A DNA stretch of 64,000 bases from Chondrosia reniformis (lineage: Eukaryota > Porifera > Demospongiae > Chondrillida > Chondrillidae), in assembly GCA_947172415.1 (NCBI GenBank), contig OX359198.1, positions 2,077,401-2,141,400 of the forward strand. The letters run 5' to 3'. Of this stretch, positions 63,201 through 64,000 are shown piece by piece (positions within the stretch are counted from its first letter, which is position 1; the number at the start of each line of letters is the position of its first letter). The notes under the pieces are model-generated. The model ran no database searches and was not told the origin of the DNA. It saw nothing but the letters and a program-made list of their open reading frames with translations. A program made the translations under genes and the position numbers.

Positions 63201-63510
63201 GTTCTGCTTCGCTGTTAAGTTGGTGATCATGAGTAACCTACATTATCTTGCATATGCATTTGAGTTATCTATTCAATCAGTTATAAGGGTATCAAGCTTA
63301 CAATAGTATATGTTGAAAAATTACCATCATTTGAATGTGTATTGAAGTTGATTAAATTGCTTTTATCATTGCAGTGTTTCAAAAGTAGTTGAAGTGGTCT
63401 CAAAGAAGAACATACCAGACCACGTCAAAGACCTCGTCTTAGAAGTCTGTTGTGATGATAAAAATGGCGAAGATGTAGAAGTTCCTTTTATCCAATATCG
63501 TTTCCGATAA
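39259..63510 (+). CDS. UBA1: Ubiquitin-activating enzyme E1 (UBA1), complete, 26 exons
   Basis: Exons (all GT-AG, phases agree): 39259-39327, 40742-40800, 41733-41818, 42090-42172, 42821-43062, 46753-46927, 47363-47509, 47954-48049, 48478-48591, 49793-50008, 50948-51028, 53280-53435, 54261-54357, 55335-55403, 56238-56434, 56905-56969, 57905-57953, 58353-58571, 59059-59122, 60502-60701, 60771-60863, 61511-61597, 61761-61865, 62408-62509, 63050-63150, 63375-63510; about 1035 aa. E1 makes ubiquitin adenylate, then a thioester. Seen in order: inactive adenylation half ([13 protein letters not shown]), active half with nucleotide loop [24 protein letters not shown] and [14 protein letters not shown], catalytic Cys about 615 (ACTVKNFPN), and C-terminal ubiquitin-fold domain ending VPFIQYRFR. 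It is closer to UBA1 than UBA6 ([11 protein letters not shown]). Exon 1 encodes a basic NLS-like leader. The exon 1 donor could instead be at 39301, removing 9 residues. Confidence 0.92.
40751..40753 (+). promoter_or_regulatory. UBA1: Internal ATG, probable short-isoform start of UBA1
   Basis: This in-frame Met starts [17 protein letters not shown], aligned with the position where vertebrate UBA1b starts, just before the DIDEGLYSRQL segment. Exon 1 upstream supplies [14 protein letters not shown], a candidate nuclear localisation signal as in UBA1a. Leaky scanning or an alternative first exon could produce the two forms. Confidence 0.55.
40872..41078. repeat. 34-bp minisatellite in a UBA1 intron
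   Basis: Six near-perfect 34-base units starting TAGTGGTTGCCTCAG; the later copies have CCCCAG instead of CCTCAG, showing block-wise spread of a variant. Confidence 0.92.
41300..41735. repeat. TATATGTATGTACTG satellite-like tract in a UBA1 intron
   Basis: About 430 bases of interleaved TGTATATATG and TATGTACTG words, with higher-order blocks of about 130 bases that recur. It runs right up to the acceptor at 41731-41732. The tract is open in all + frames, giving spurious YMYV-rich open frames. Confidence 0.92.
43080..43345. repeat. ~26-bp minisatellite in a UBA1 intron
   Basis: About ten degenerate units built from GTGTTGACA, GGAGAGTTAACATGACT and ATGACAATAGAC, directly after the exon ending at 43062. 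Confidence 0.85.
43799..43915. repeat. 22-bp tandem repeat in a UBA1 intron
   Basis: Four to five copies of CCACTCCCACTCTGCTGGTAGA, the last diverged. Confidence 0.85.
46420..46570 (+). repeat. Dispersed repeat copy with hammerhead-like core
   Basis: Core at 46454-46499 on the minus strand. Compared with the copy at 33.5 kb, the stem-III palindrome is ATAG/CTAT instead of ACAG/CTGT and stem I is GGGTCA against TGGCCC, so pairing is kept although bases changed. Here the triplet at the predicted cleavage site is ATC rather than GTC. Lies in the large UBA1 intron. Confidence 0.7.
47200..47227. repeat. Poly-C run
   Basis: A run of about 27 bases that is all C except one A (at about 47206), in a UBA1 intron; likely length-variable and error-prone in sequencing. 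Confidence 0.85.
47630..47850 (+). repeat. Dispersed repeat copy with hammerhead-like core
   Basis: The longest copy in this orientation: AAAAGGTCTATAGGG, AACTAAACCTGAAGAGAGC, TTTGGATGAAGATA, a C/T-rich stretch, then the hammerhead-like core at 47740-47785 (minus strand) and GTCTTTGTCTTCGTCTT. It lies in a UBA1 intron. Partial copies occur at about 50690-50805 and 58795-58910, also in UBA1 introns. Confidence 0.7.
49055..49312. repeat. 17-21-bp minisatellite in a UBA1 intron
   Basis: About thirteen units of the form TATAAGAGCCTTGTACA / TATAGGAGCATTGTACA. Minus-strand open frames over it are artefacts. Confidence 0.88.
49589..49648 (+). pseudogene. tRNA-like remnant (possible SINE head)
   Basis: An acceptor-stem-like pair (GTAATTG and CAATTGC) encloses TA plus a perfect D arm, GCTC-AGTGGCA-GAGC, which fits the Pol III A-box consensus. 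The rest is about 10 bases too short for a full anticodon and T arm and has no good B box, so a functional tRNA is excluded. Lies in a UBA1 intron. Confidence 0.35.
53170..53211. repeat. 10-bp tandem repeat
   Basis: Four consecutive units of ATTGACATGT in a UBA1 intron. Confidence 0.85.
54489..55092. repeat. 30/34-bp minisatellite in a UBA1 intron
   Basis: About 18 units of ACCACCTTGATCAAATGGCT plus GCCTCTCTAATGTA; a 4-base CTCT deletion gives the shorter form in every third unit or so. Confidence 0.93.
55640..56070. repeat. 19-bp minisatellite in a UBA1 intron
   Basis: About 22 units of CTTGTATTATGTGAACCGT with few substitutions (CGT/CGA/CAT variants); a block of three variants near the start recurs once, so units spread in groups. 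Confidence 0.93.
57000..57510. repeat. ~500-bp (TCC/CCT)n polypyrimidine tract in a UBA1 intron
   Basis: Almost pure pyrimidine on the + strand: TCC triplets with CCCC, CTT and a few interrupting A or G. It lies just after the donor at 56970. Pro-, Ser- and Leu-rich open frames in three registers, and the Arg-rich one opposite, are composition artefacts. Confidence 0.93.
59481..59958. mobile_element. TIR element in a UBA1 intron
   Basis: The ends CATGGAAATTATCTTTAC (59481-59498) and GTAAAGATGATTTCCATG (59941-59958) are reverse complements with one mismatch. The ~480 bp interior is rich in the words AGTACC and GTACTG in both orientations. No transposase frame seen. Confidence 0.6.
60169..60422. 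mobile_element. Foldback element with perfect 62-bp arms
   Basis: Arm 60169-60230 and arm 60361-60422 are exact reverse complements by eye (for example AGAAGGGCAAATGTATGG against CCATACATTTGCCCTTCT), around a ~130 bp AT-rich centre. It lies just upstream of the UBA1 exon at 60502. Confidence 0.75.
61016..61420. mobile_element. pogo/Tigger-like deletion derivative
   Basis: Both ends begin CAGTA and contain the shared core CTCGCTTATCC, a terminal pattern seen in pogo/Tigger DNA transposons. Inside, around 61150-61200, a short frame reads [12 protein letters not shown], reminiscent of the start of the CENP-B/pogo DNA-binding domain. The interior is CpG-richer than the surrounding intron. Only about 400 bp remain, so it is non-autonomous. 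Confidence 0.55.
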
Positions 63511-64000
63511 ACTCTAAACACTGGAGTATATGATATTAAGTGGTATATAGTTTGCTATGACTATGTTTAGCTATATAGTTATGACAATTTGGCTTAATTT
63601 ATTTACTAGTATAATTAGTTATTTGTTTAAAGCTGCATTTGTTTGTGTTTACCAATAAGCCAGTTATGATTTATAGAAGATGCTTTCATTATGTGCACAA
63701 AACATTAAATGAGGAGTATTGTGAAAACATGATTCCTGTTTGAAGCGGAAGATTGATTGGGAGCAGTATATATAGCCCCTCAAATGGCTATCCCTACTTA
63801 TTAATCATCCCTACTTTAGCTATCATGCTGTAGAAGTGATGTGTATGATACAGTCACTTTTTTCCTTTTTCCTGTTACTTTTTCTGGATCTGTCACTCTT
63901 GCAGGCACTGCCATCGCTCCTTATAATATTTTTTTAATTTTCAACACCCATCTCCACCTCACATCTATATACTTATCACACAACTTGAGAAAATTTATTT
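63511..64000. other. UBA1 3' flank
   Basis: A candidate polyadenylation signal ATTAAA lies at 63704-63709. At about 63780-63855 is a third, truncated, minus-strand copy of the 24.5 kb TIR family (GGCTATCCCTACT, then TAGCTATCATG and GAAGTGATGTGTATG). No further gene seen. Confidence 0.5.

Overview
The window looks like genomic DNA of an early-branching animal, most plausibly a demosponge. The evidence is AT-rich sequence, GT-AG introns, a ciliary dynein-assembly gene (ZMYND10), a 26-exon animal-type UBA1, proximal TATA boxes and many short inverted-repeat transposons. Nothing proves the taxon. Runs built from TACGTA/GTAC are conspicuously common in non-coding DNA.

Layout. 586-2002 (+) holds the last two exons of ZMYND10. 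Between 3.4 and 38.7 kb lies a cluster of five secreted proteinase K-type subtilases, called A to E here: A 3415-6398 (+), B 7136-9628 (-), C 15198-17688 (+), D 25539-28296 (-), E 35926-38702 (+). Each has a signal peptide, an I9-type propeptide split by an intron, an S8 catalytic domain with Asp/His/Ser intact, a Ser/Thr/Pro linker, and a C-terminal region of about five repeats with a 'GY-x-Y-x-G-x-YxAIF' pattern. That pattern resembles bacterial tandem-repeat (BTRD1-like) modules. B and C are the arms of a 3.28 kb inverted duplication (7116-10396 and 14431-17708). Its inner breakpoint falls in the loop of a 24-bp-stem hairpin.

An intronless P-loop GTPase gene (20786-22246, +) sits inside the cluster. 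It has a CRE and TATA box directly upstream and a transposon with a nested large palindrome next to it. Its 3' end is tandemly duplicated downstream as a broken fragment.

39259-63510 (+) is a complete ubiquitin-activating enzyme E1 gene (UBA1). The first exon adds a basic, NLS-like leader, and a second in-frame ATG in exon 2 matches the start of the short cytoplasmic isoform of vertebrate UBA1. Its introns carry several unrelated minisatellites, a ~500 bp TCC/CCT tract and several transposon remnants.

Repeats of special interest are one hammerhead-ribozyme-like motif in the B/C spacer (12986-13027, -), typical of Penelope-type elements, and a dispersed repeat family. Four copies of that family carry a related CTGATGA...GAAA...GTC/ATC fold with base changes that keep the pairing. 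The subtilase cluster is the best candidate for an undescribed system: a recently expanded set of secreted proteases with a repeat-type C-terminal module, shaped by inverted duplication, apparent gene conversion and intron loss.
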